DNA of 15,553 bases from Giardia muris (Eukaryota > Fornicata > Diplomonadida > Hexamitidae): positions 1 to 15,553 of the forward strand of contig VDLU01000031.1 in assembly GCA_006247105.1 (NCBI GenBank), written 5' to 3'. Below, one piece after another: positions 7,883 through 15,553 of this stretch (position 1 is its first letter; every line of letters starts with the position of its first letter). Position numbers and translations under genes: made by a program. Under the pieces are notes generated by a model. It made no database searches. It was not told the DNA's origin and worked only from the letters and a program-made list of their open reading frames with translations.

Positions 7883-8124
7883 CGCAAGAAGCTCCACGCC
7901 GTACAGTAGGTCGGAGAAAAGGGTCGTCAACCCGGGCGAATCGAGGGGAAGCCCCTCAACCCATGCGAGTAGGTGGGATGGACACTTAGAGGCGTTCAGT
8001 GCTAGTCCCCCGAGCGCGACAGACCGGCACTGTCAAGTCAAACAACCGGGAGATCGGAGGCTCGCGACGGGTGTTCCTCTCGTACTGACCCGACGTACTG
8101 GACGCATGGAGATGGTCGGTAGGA

Positions 8125-8168
<44 letters not shown>

Positions 8169-8218
8169 CCTTAGACGGGTGAACAATCCGACGCTTCCGC
8201 ACCGATGCATGCGGACGG

Positions 8219-8262
<44 letters not shown>

Positions 8263-8264
8263 GG

Positions 8265-8308
<44 letters not shown>

Positions 8309-8753
8309 TCACCTCCACGCTCGGATTACCGGAGCGGTTGAAGGATCGTTAGGCCACGCTTTCACGGCAAGTACCGGGACAGGGGGTACTAGTCAAGTAA
8401 GCTTATGCCCTTATGCTCCACGTGAGGTTTCCGACCTCACTGAGCTTACCATAGGACGCCTGCGGTGTGATCTAGCAGGCGCGCCGCCCCAGCCAAACTC
8501 CCCATCCGACCGTGTGCCGATGTAAGTCGGTGAGTGGGATGGTGAACAACGTCAGGGTATCTCATGGAAGCGGCCTCCCCTGTATGCTGCACCGATGATC
8601 CCATCCCCCAGGATCGGATTGGAGTCAAGCTCAAAAGGGTCTTCTTGCCCCGCCGACCAACACCCGCCCGTTCCCGGGTCTGTAGGTTCACGGAGGCATG
8701 ACTTGGGACAGTGGGATCCTCGTTGATCCATTCATGCACGTCGGAAATTACCC

Positions 8754-8805
<52 letters not shown>

Positions 8806-10525
8806 AGGGCTTGGATGAACCTCTTCATGGTGACGGTCATGGCACTGGGCAGAAATCACGTCGTGTACGCATCCATGACGACTGGCACGACGCTATGTTG
8901 TTAGTAGACAGTCGGGATCCCTCGGTCCGTGCCGGTTCTGATCGATCAGAGCCACTCCTTCTCCCGAGGTTACGGAGCTAGTTTGCCGACTTCCCTGAGT
9001 CATGGTCTCTCCCGCCTAGAGGCTGATCACCTTGGAGTCCTGTTGCGGTTGTGGTACGATCAGGATGGGGGGGACACAACGGGTTTCATGGATGACCGAA
9101 GGGACATGTGATCCATCATGGCCATGCACGACCTGAAGTACTACTGGCCATGGGGGGACTGGGGTAGGACGGGATGACTCCCACCATGTGCTTCGTTCAT
9201 GTACCGTTGTGAAAGGATGTCACCAAGACCCCATCATACCACCGGGATGTTAACCGGTCAGCCCTATCGTCCTGTGAGGATGACCCCATGGTACGGCGTA
9301 CACCATCGGACTTAGGATCGTGTCACCCGTATCTGATCGACAGGGATACGGAACCCATCTCCACGTCAGGCCTCCAGATGGAGTAATGGCTACTACTACC
9401 GAGATCAGCAATCATGACTCGATCCACCACGTGTCACCCCATGGCTTCGACTCGATCATGACGACCTCCTACCCGAGACACATCTCGGTCGGGTTCCGAT
9501 CGTATGCTTCGGCGTGTTCCATTTTCCGGGCCCCTCGATTCGGCTGGTGGGTTGTTACACACTCCTTAGAGGCTTCCTACTGTTAAGGCCACCTTCCAGC
9601 TGTCACGATCGACGGACACCGTTTGATCGAGCATACACTTCCACACCTTCCCCCGACTGTCGGTTCATCCCGTCTTGCCCGTCCTGCTTACCAGGAGAGG
9701 CCCACTCGACATCAACACTGTTGAGGGGGCCCACACAAGTTGGCCCCGCTCCACCCTTGTTCATGGTTCGAGGGGTGGATAAGGAGTGACCTCCCTACTC
9801 CCACCGATCGTGGCCTTACCTAGGGCAGCTGTTCATGATGTCGGCTATCCTGGGAGACATTTCGGAGGTAACCAGCTACCAGGTGGTTCGATGAGTCTTT
9901 CGCCCCTACACTCAACTCGACCGAGCGATTTGCACGTCAGCACCGGGATGGGCCTCCACCAGGCTTTCGTCTGGCTTCACCCTGGTCAAGTGTAGATCAC
10001 CACCTTTCGGGTCTAGGACCGATCGCTCTGCCCTTGTAAGGGGCCCCTTGAAGTCTTGACTTCCCTTTGCCACATGACTCGCGATCGGTCCTAACTCCTC
10101 GGTCCGTGTTTCGAGACGGGCCCGACCAATCGATCATCGACAGGTCGGGAGTCGCCTCCCGGGTTCAGGGTCTTTTGACGTGCCTGGGTCGGCATCCTTC
10201 TCACCTTTCGTTCGCACTACTTGGTCCTCTATCGGTCTCGGGGCGGTATTTAGCCTTAGAAGGGTACCACCTCCTCTTCCCTCTACACTCTCAAGCAGAG
10301 GTACTCGTCGTTGGGGTTGTGTCCATCCCTACGGGACTGGCACCCTCCTTGGTGTGGGTTTCAACCCATCTTCGGGTTTAGGACATCCCCCCAGTCCTCA
10401 CAACGCTCATCGCTTCGAGGTCGGACTACTCCTGGATCGCTCGCCGCTAATCAAGGAATCCCGGTTGGTGTCTTCTCCTGGGCGTACTGATATGCTTAAG
10501 TTCCACCCGTCATCTTCATCGGAGT
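7883..10525 (-). rRNA. Large subunit (28S-like) rRNA, copy 2
   Basis: This complete copy is collinear with LSU copy 1 at a displacement of 7415 over most of its length. Landmarks are AACTTAAGCATATCA at plus 10488-10502, the helix-69 region near 8766-8803 and the sarcin-ricin loop at 8075-8086. It carries the conserved GAGCCGACATCG and TTAGACGGG phrases (plus strand) that copy 1 lacks by one base each, so this is the best reference LSU in the window. Length is about 2643 nt. Its ends are estimated as for copy 1. I see no intron or large insertion: the spacing between landmarks is the same in both complete copies. Confidence 0.92.
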
Positions 10526-10560
10526 GGGGGGGGATCCTCATCTCATTCCCCATCGTTCAA
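10526..10560 (-). other. ITS2, copy 2 (about 35 nt)
   Basis: Same as ITS2 copy 1 except for 8 instead of 7 G in the plus-strand G run. It contains tcatctcatt at 10538-10547. Boundaries are approximate. Confidence 0.6.
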
Positions 10561-10706
10561 CCCCTCGAACAACCCAGTTCGTAGATCACCCCACCACCCC
10601 GATGATCCATTCGAAGATCGATGTCACGTGCTTGGACCACATCGAGTATCGTCGTCAGCCACGTCCTTCATCGTCCCCCGAGCCAAGGCATCCACCGGGT
10701 CGCGTC
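10561..10706 (-). rRNA. 5.8S rRNA, copy 2
   Basis: I see no difference from 5.8S copy 1, at a displacement of 7416. It carries the same landmarks on the minus strand: GGATGCCTTGGCTC near the 5' end, CGATGAAGGACG, and ATCGATCTTCGAATG before the 3' third. It lies between ITS1 (37 nt) and ITS2 (35 nt), and its RNA is expected to be cut from the common precursor and to pair with the LSU 5' end. Confidence 0.85.
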
Positions 10707-10743
10707 ATCTCATTGCCTTCATCCTCGTACCTTCCCTCTCGAT
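10707..10743 (-). other. ITS1, copy 2 (about 37 nt)
   Basis: Identical to ITS1 copy 1. The 10-mer tcatctcatt spans the 5.8S side at 10705-10714. Confidence 0.7.
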
Positions 10744-12173
10744 GGATCCATCCGCAGGTTCACCTACGGATACCTTGTTACGACTTCTCCTTCCTCCAAG
10801 CCTCGCGGTTCGTCCCTGTTCGGTTCATCCCTCCCAGGAGCTCGCCAGAAGACCCAGTCGGTAGGAGCGACGGGCGGTGTGTACAAGGGGCAGGGACGTA
10901 TCCGGCGTAGATTGATGACCTACGCCTACTAGACATTCCAGGTTCACGAGGACGTTCCAGTCCACGATCCCAACCACGTGGGGGTTTGATCTCATCAAGC
11001 TTCACAACTCGACGTGGTTTCATCCCCACAGTGTAGTACGCGTGCAGCCCAGGGCGTCTAAGGGCATCACAGACCTGTTATCGCCCCACCTTCCTCCAAT
11101 TCACCATTGGCGGTCCCATCCAGGTTAGGGTCTCGCTCGTTGTCGCAGTCAAGCAGACGGCTCAAGCCACGGGCTGTGAACGGCCATGCACCACCACTCG
11201 TACGATCACGAAGGTCCTCTCAACCGTCGATCCTCCGTACGTCTGGGCCTGGTAAGGTGTTCGCGTTGAGTCAAATTGAGCCGCAGACTCCACGTCTGGT
11301 GGTACCCCTCCGTCAATGCCTTCAAGTTCCAGCCTTGCGGCCATACTCCCCCCAGAGCCCGTACCCTGATCGGTTTCCCTTCGATCCTGACGACCTGGCC
11401 AGTCTCTCGGTGGCATCGTTTACGCCCGGGAATACGGTGGTGTCTAATCGCCTTCTCGCCCCCGGGCTTCGTCCTGGTTCGACTGATATGGTCTTGGCAA
11501 GTGCCTACGCCTTTGTCTGTCTTGGTCGGATCATCCTATTTCACCCGTCCCCCACCAATACACATGCCCTTACCCATTCACCTTCATGTCCGTCCCGGGC
11601 TTTCTCGTACTCACTCCCGCCTTAAGCGCTCCTCTTTCCTCCCGGCTGGACGTCTCGACTCCGGACGTTTTAACTGCAACAGCGCCGTACGACGCCTGCC
11701 GAGCTGGAATTACCGCGGCTGCTGGCACCAGACCTTTCCCTCGACTTGTGCTGGGGTCATCTACCCCCCAGTCTTCCCATTTCATGGGATCCCCCGTTGC
11801 TGCCTCACGCCTTCACGCATTGGGCAAGTTCCGCGCCTGCTGCCGTCCTTGGATGTACGGGCCGTCTCTCAGGCCCGTTCTCCGGAGTCAAACCCTGATC
11901 CTCCGCCAGGCATCATCCCCTCCGTAGACCACTACTCTACCGACTAGGTAATACCTCGGAACCTCATCCGGGCATTCGCTCCATCGCGTGCTTTCCTTCC
12001 CCGCTCTTGAGCACTCGTCTTGGCGCTGGGTTGCCAGCGGTATCCGTCTAGCCTTCACCCCCGGTCAGACTCGTACCGTTGTACCGAGCCGTCCGCCACT
12101 TCATACCTCGTGTCCGCTTGCATGGCTTTTGTCCTTGGGGGTAGCGTAGTACTCCGGCAGGATCAACCGGATG
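10744..12173 (-). rRNA. Small subunit (18S-like) rRNA, copy 2
   Basis: This is the second complete SSU, 1430 nt, displaced from copy 1 by exactly 7416 at both ends with no indel between. It starts CATCCGGTTGATCCTGCCGG on the minus strand (plus 12154-12173) and ends GCGGATGGATCC (plus 10744-10755). The 530 loop GTGCCAGCAGCCGCGGTAATT and the decoding-site ACACACCGCCCGTCGC are intact. Long open frames on either strand inside it are repeated identically from copy 1 because the rRNA is conserved, and not because they code for protein. Confidence 0.97.
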
Positions 12174-12289
12174 GTCTGTCGATCGGTCGATCCGTCCGTT
12201 GTGGGCCGGCCCTTCCGTCCTCTCGTCGTACGATCCACACTCGTCGTCGGGTGGGTCTTCTCGTCCCGGTCCGGCCTCGTCGTGCCTTC

Positions 12290-12348
12290 CCTATAGTAGC
12301 CGAAAATCGGCCTCCATCTTTGGGCCACTTATTGAAGGTCTCTAGGTG
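12290..12348 (-). promoter_or_regulatory. 59-bp element A, candidate gene promoter of SSU copy 2
   Basis: Identical to element A of unit 1 and also about 116 bp upstream of its SSU. It ends with TACTATAGGG in the transcription direction. Function is inferred from position and repetition only. Confidence 0.55.
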
Positions 12349-12464
12349 GGGGTTGTGGTCCTTCTTCCCCAGCTCACTCCCCTCCCTGCGACGGCACTTC
12401 GTTCAGGACCGGGCGAGGGGGGGAGGGAGGAAGACCGAGGGGGGAGGGGGCCGTTCGGAGGGGG

Positions 12465-12605
12465 CCTCCTCCCCGTCCGATTTGGGGGCCTCTCGCCCCT
12501 CCCCCCGTTCGATTTGAGGGGGGCGGGCCCTGGAGCCCTCCTCCCCGTCCGATTTGGGGGCCTCTCGCCCCTCCCCCCGTCCGATTTGAGGGGGGGCGGG
12601 CCCTC
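12465..12605. repeat. 72/73-bp GC-rich tandem repeat, unit 2
   Basis: Two copies starting at 12465 and 12537. The first is one base shorter than in unit 1 because a G run is 6 long, not 7. Otherwise it is the same as 5049-5190. Confidence 0.85.
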
Positions 12606-12650
12606 GGCCGGCCTCGCCCCTTCGGGCCCCCGGGCCCCGGCCTCCTGGCC

Positions 12651-12709
12651 CCTACAGTAGCGGAAAGTCGGCCTCCACCTTTCGTCCACTTATTGAGGGT
12701 CCCCAGGTG
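12651..12709 (-). promoter_or_regulatory. 59-bp element B, candidate spacer promoter, unit 2
   Basis: Identical to 5236-5294, with the variant TGTAGGG end and the same upstream extension to gcacttcgt. Confidence 0.5.
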
Positions 12710-12787
12710 ACCCCTCCGATCCTTCTCCTCCCCGCCCCGCGGCAGCACTTCGTCCCCCGTCCCCCGGGGCCCGGCCTTCCTCCTTCC

Positions 12788-12846
12788 CCTATAGTAGCCG
12801 AAAGTCGGCCTCCATCTTTCGTGCACTTTCTGCTCGATTTTAGGTG
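12788..12846 (-). promoter_or_regulatory. 59-bp element C, candidate spacer promoter, unit 2
   Basis: Identical to 5373-5431, with the intact TACTATAGGG end in the transcription direction. Confidence 0.5.
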
Positions 12847-13159
12847 TAAGTTGGTGTCCGAAGTCGAGTTTCAAAAAATGGCCCACCAGGCCTCGACCCG
12901 TCCCCGGCCCAGGAGCGTCCCGGGAGCCCCCCGACCCCCCAAAGATCGCTCATAGGCCCCCACAAGGCCCTTAGGTGGCCCCTCCATCCCTCTCGACCCG
13001 TCCCCAAGGATGACCCCATGCAAGTCTCCTGCCATCCCCACGACCCCCACGGCCCTCCCACTGCGTGCACAGTCACGTAACACCGTCGAAAGGGTGCAGG
13101 GGGGACGGGAGTCCCATGGGACGAGATGATGGATCGAACCCTCTATTGTCCGGGATTCC

Positions 13160-13191
13160 CCTGGATTTTCATTAGTAAATATTAATCCAGG
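13160..13191. promoter_or_regulatory. AT-rich palindromic island in the spacer, unit 2
   Basis: Exact copy of 5745-5776, with CCTGGATT and AATCCAGG arms. It is kept unchanged although nearby spacer bases (for example 13020-13027 and 13089) differ between units. Confidence 0.5.
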
Positions 13192-13357
13192 AGGATCTGG
13201 AGACCTGGGGGTTGGGGGGACGAGTCAGACGGATGTGGGAGAGGGCTCCCCGACGTGGTAGAGGGATGGGGGGGAGTGTGTGCAGGCGTGGGGAGGGCTG
13301 AGGGAGGAAGGGGGGAGGCCTGAGAGGGGGGGCCACGAGGTGATTCAAGAGGAGTCA

Positions 13358-13408
13358 GGGGGGCATGGGGGGGCATGAGGGGGCATGAGGATCCATGAGG
13401 ATCCATGA
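13358..13408 (+). repeat. 10-bp tandem repeat, unit 2
   Basis: Same five 10-bp units as at 5942-5992. Confidence 0.85.
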
Positions 13409-13453
13409 GAGGGGCCAGGGGGATCCACGAGAGGAGTGGGGGGGCTGGGGACG

Positions 13454-13592
13454 CGATGAGAGCGATGAGAGATGACGGGGGACGATAAGAGATGATAAGA
13501 GACGATAAGGGACACGAGACACGATAAGGGACGATAATAAGTGATGAGAGGTGATGAGAGACGCGGGAGATGCGAGAGATGCGAGGGACACG
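13454..13592 (+). repeat. Purine-rich short repeat field, unit 2
   Basis: Same gatgagag / gacgataag / gatgcgag field as at 6038-6176. I see no difference between the two. Confidence 0.85.
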
Positions 13593-13653
13593 GAGACGCG
13601 GGCCGCCCGGGGACGCAGACACGCCCAGTCAGTGGCCGGTGCCCACAGTGGCC

Positions 13654-13718
13654 TCGCCCTTCGGGCCGCCCCTTCGGTCCCCCTCTGAGGGGGCCCGTCG
13701 CTTCGGCGCCCCTCCGGT
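13654..13718. repeat. Cluster of small TTCG hairpins, unit 2
   Basis: Copy of 6238-6302 with the same four short inverted repeats. Confidence 0.6.
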
Positions 13719-14138
13719 CCTAAACTTGAATGAAGGAGAAAGCGGGAAGGGTTCCCTCCCGTCTGGAATGATGAGCGTCGTCCCGGGCCCCATGGACCCA
13801 CTACCTCTACTCGTGCCCTCGGGGGCCCGTTCGATCGTCCGTCCGATGACCCGTGGGGGCCTGAAAGTCCCATGATAGCCCGTGTCCGATCTTCACCCTC
13901 TGAAGGATCCGTGAGGGACCCGATCGATGAAGGGGGCCCGCCCCGTGGGGGAGTCCCCGTCCATGGATATGAGGCCCGGGCCCCATATGATGACCCGGAT
14001 CCCCCTGATGACCCGGTCCATGTGGCCCGTATGAGGGGACGTGAAGGCCCCCTGGATCCTGTCCCGTGAGGACCGGACGGACCCCCGACCGAAGGAACCC
14101 CCATCCGTATGATGGACCACCCCCCCACCCATGAAGGT

Positions 14139-14330
14139 CCATGGACCTGTGGGGCGTGGATCTGGGTCCCCGCTCGAGACCCCCAGAGATTCAAGGGGGA
14201 GTCGGACCCCACGGGAATCCCCTGTTCGGCCCGGGCCCAGGAGACCCTCTGAAGGCCCCATGTGACCCCGTTCATGGAGGACTCGAGGGGGACCCCACGG
14301 GCTATGGAAGGGGGGAAGATAGTCCCCCAT
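14139..14330. other. Unit-variable spacer segment, short form
   Basis: Counterpart of 6718-7014. It lacks the block of about 130 bp found there and has its own bases instead (for example gtggatctgggtccccgctc). It also lacks the cgagggggacctgtgagggt section. Both flanks, the Pol I-side catgaaggtccatggacct and the LSU-side cccatcccattcgatgaccc, are shared with the long form. Confidence 0.8.
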
Positions 14331-14882
14331 CCCATTCGATGACCCACCCCCGAGGGGACCGTGACCCCCCGGAAGGCCCATCCATATGACCACATGGTCC
14401 GATGACCCGGCCCCCTCGAAGGAGGGCGGGGGGGTCGGACCCCAGTCCCCGATGGAGCCATGAGTCCCCCCCGTGTGAGGGCCCACCCCGTGAGGGACCG
14501 GGCCCCCCGTCCCCGTTCATCTTGAAGGACTTCAAGGGCCCCATGGACCCAGGGGACCCCCGGGGACACCTCGAATGACCCCTGGAGGAAGGCCCCCGTG
14601 AGGACCCATGTGGACTCCCGGGCCAGGGCATGGACCCCCGATCCGTTCCGTGCCCAGGGGACGGCCGTGGGCCCACGGGGGACCCCTGTACGACCCCCCG
14701 TTCGAGGGACCCGCGGACCCGCCCTCGCCCCTCCGGTCTTTTGATCTCGAGTCCGGATCCAAAATCCACTGTAAACCGTTCCAATCTGGTATCCTTCTGT
14801 AGGCCCCCGTACCCGGGCCTTCGACCCACGGGGGTCTGATCTCGCTTCAGGTCGATCCGGGCGGGGGACGCCCCCCTTGGGG

Positions 14883-15145
14883 CCCTCACCCCCCTGGTAT
14901 GACCCTCGGCGCCTCAAGTCTCACCCTCGGGGATGCCCCTTACGACCGGGGGCCCTCACCCCCCTGGTCCCACGACCGGAGGGGAGCCCTTCCCACCCCC
15001 CTGGTATGACGGGGGATGCCCTCACCCCCCTTCAGGTCTTCCTCGGGGCGGGGGGCCTCGCTTCCGGCCCCCCCTTCGGGTCTCACGACCTCGGGGGGTT
15101 GTTCCGGCCCTTCCCTCACCCCCTCAGGTCTTCGACCCTCGGGGG
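14883..15145. repeat. Degenerate C-rich spacer repeats, copy 3
   Basis: Same field as 7576-7843, with a few one-base losses in C or G runs (for example gacctcgggggg against gaccctcgggggg). Confidence 0.6.
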
Positions 15146-15184
15146 CTCGGGGGGAATGCCAACCCGAACCAAACCTCAGGCGGT

Positions 15185-15425
15185 CGCAAGAAGCTCCACG
15201 CCGTACAGTAGGTCGGAGAAAAGGGTCGTCAACCCGGGCGAATCGAGGGGAAGCCCCTCAACCCATGCGAGTAGGTGGGATGGACACTTAGAGGCGTTCA
15301 GTGCTAGTCCCCCGAGCGCGACAGACCGGCACTGTCAAGTCAAACAACCGGGAGATCGAGGCTCGCGACGGGTGTTCCTCTCGTACTGACCCGACGTACT
15401 GGACGCATGGAGATGGTCGGTAGGA

Positions 15426-15469
<44 letters not shown>

Positions 15470-15518
15470 CTTAGACGGGTGAACAATCCGACGCTTCCGC
15501 ACCGATGCATGCGGACGG

Positions 15519-15553
<35 letters not shown>
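15185..15553 (-). rRNA. Large subunit rRNA, copy 3, 3' part only
   Basis: This is the last roughly 370 nt of a third LSU, cut by the right edge of the window. On the minus strand it includes the peptidyl-transferase segment GAGCTGGGTTTAGACC, the sarcin-ricin loop (plus 15376-15387) and CTGAACGCCTCTAAG before the 3' end. Two one-base losses against copy 2 (near 15357 and 15470) fall in conserved LSU sequence and are probably errors at a contig end. The truncation is by the window and shows no sign of a biological break. Confidence 0.9.

Larger units (their letters stand above)
12174..15184 (-). other. Complete intergenic spacer, unit 2
   Basis: About 3.0 kb separates LSU copy 3 from SSU copy 2. 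It has the same elements in the same order as 4758-7882 but is about 110 bp shorter, nearly all in the variable segment at 14139-14330, plus loss of one 7-bp ccccgtc-like unit near 14450. A 520-codon open frame on the minus strand (13355-14917) lies wholly in this spacer. It is not open in unit 1, so it is not called a gene. Confidence 0.9.
1..15553 (-). repeat. Tandem rDNA array, about 2.1 units, head to tail
   Basis: The same SSU-5.8S-LSU-spacer sequence recurs along the whole window. The SSU start, SSU end and 5.8S landmarks are each displaced by exactly 7416 bases between the first and second unit; LSU landmarks are displaced by 7413-7415. The next displacement, measured in the spacer and LSU 3' region, is about 7302-7308. 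All copies have the same orientation, with transcription from right to left. The genes are nearly invariant while spacers vary, as expected under concerted evolution of rDNA. The unit length and tiny internal spacers suggest a Giardia species other than G. intestinalis, most likely G. muris (inference). Confidence 0.97.

Noticed and set aside
13355..14917. A 520-codon open frame on the minus strand, the longest in the window
   Set aside because: It lies wholly in the rDNA spacer, its product is low-complexity (Gly, Pro, Arg, Ser) from GC-rich repeats, and small indels break it into separate frames in the matching spacer of unit 1 (5939-7618). A real gene would keep its frame between copies.
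1..15553. Search by eye for a 5S rRNA gene, tRNAs, telomeric TAGGG/CCCTA arrays, rDNA-targeted retroelements or rRNA introns
   Set aside because: None seen. Landmark spacing in SSU and LSU is the same in both complete copies and leaves no room for an intron, and the spacers show only simple and degenerate repeats.

Overview
The window is a head-to-tail array of eukaryotic ribosomal RNA genes (rDNA). It holds no convincing protein-coding gene. All rRNA genes lie on the minus strand, so transcription runs from high to low coordinates: promoter region, SSU (18S-like), ITS1, 5.8S, ITS2, LSU (28S-like), intergenic spacer (IGS), next unit. Two complete rRNA gene sets are present: SSU 3328-4757 with LSU about 470-3110, and SSU 10744-12173 with LSU about 7883-10525. 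A third LSU is cut by the right edge (about 15185-15553), and the left edge cuts the IGS after the first LSU.

Organism: the SSU is only about 1430 nt. Its core is strikingly close to what I know of Giardia SSU (start CATCCGGTTGATCCTGCCGG, a compact variable-region layout, end CTGCGGATGGATCC), but it is less GC-rich than human-infecting G. intestinalis. ITS1 and ITS2 are only about 35-37 nt. A repeat unit of about 7.4 kb is longer than the compact roughly 5.6 kb unit of G. intestinalis. This points to another Giardia species, most likely Giardia muris. The genus is well supported; the species is inference from memory and not from a search.

Layout: 1-469 partial IGS; 470-4757 gene set 1; 4758-7882 complete IGS of about 3.1 kb; 7883-12173 gene set 2; 12174-15184 second complete IGS of about 3.0 kb; 15185-15553 LSU 3' fragment. 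Each complete IGS contains, in transcription order from the upstream LSU: a C-rich degenerate repeat field, a spacer segment that differs between units, a cluster of small TTCG hairpins, a purine-rich plus-strand tract with short tandem repeats, one AT-rich palindromic island, and then three copies of a 59-bp element (candidate promoter/spacer promoters) with a 72/73-bp GC-rich tandem repeat between the first and second. The copy nearest the SSU lies about 116 bp upstream of the SSU 5' end.

The units are close to identical in the genes (the two SSU copies show no indel at constant spacing) but differ in the IGS: SSU-to-SSU spacing is 7416 bp, while equivalent points in the spacer and LSU of the next unit are about 7302-7308 bp apart. 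Single-base indels in universally conserved LSU positions cluster near the two window edges, which looks like sequence error at contig ends. I see no 5S rRNA gene, no tRNA, no transposon and no telomeric repeat array. rRNA ends are estimated from conserved landmarks; SSU ends should be good to a few bases, 5.8S and LSU ends to perhaps 10-40 bases.
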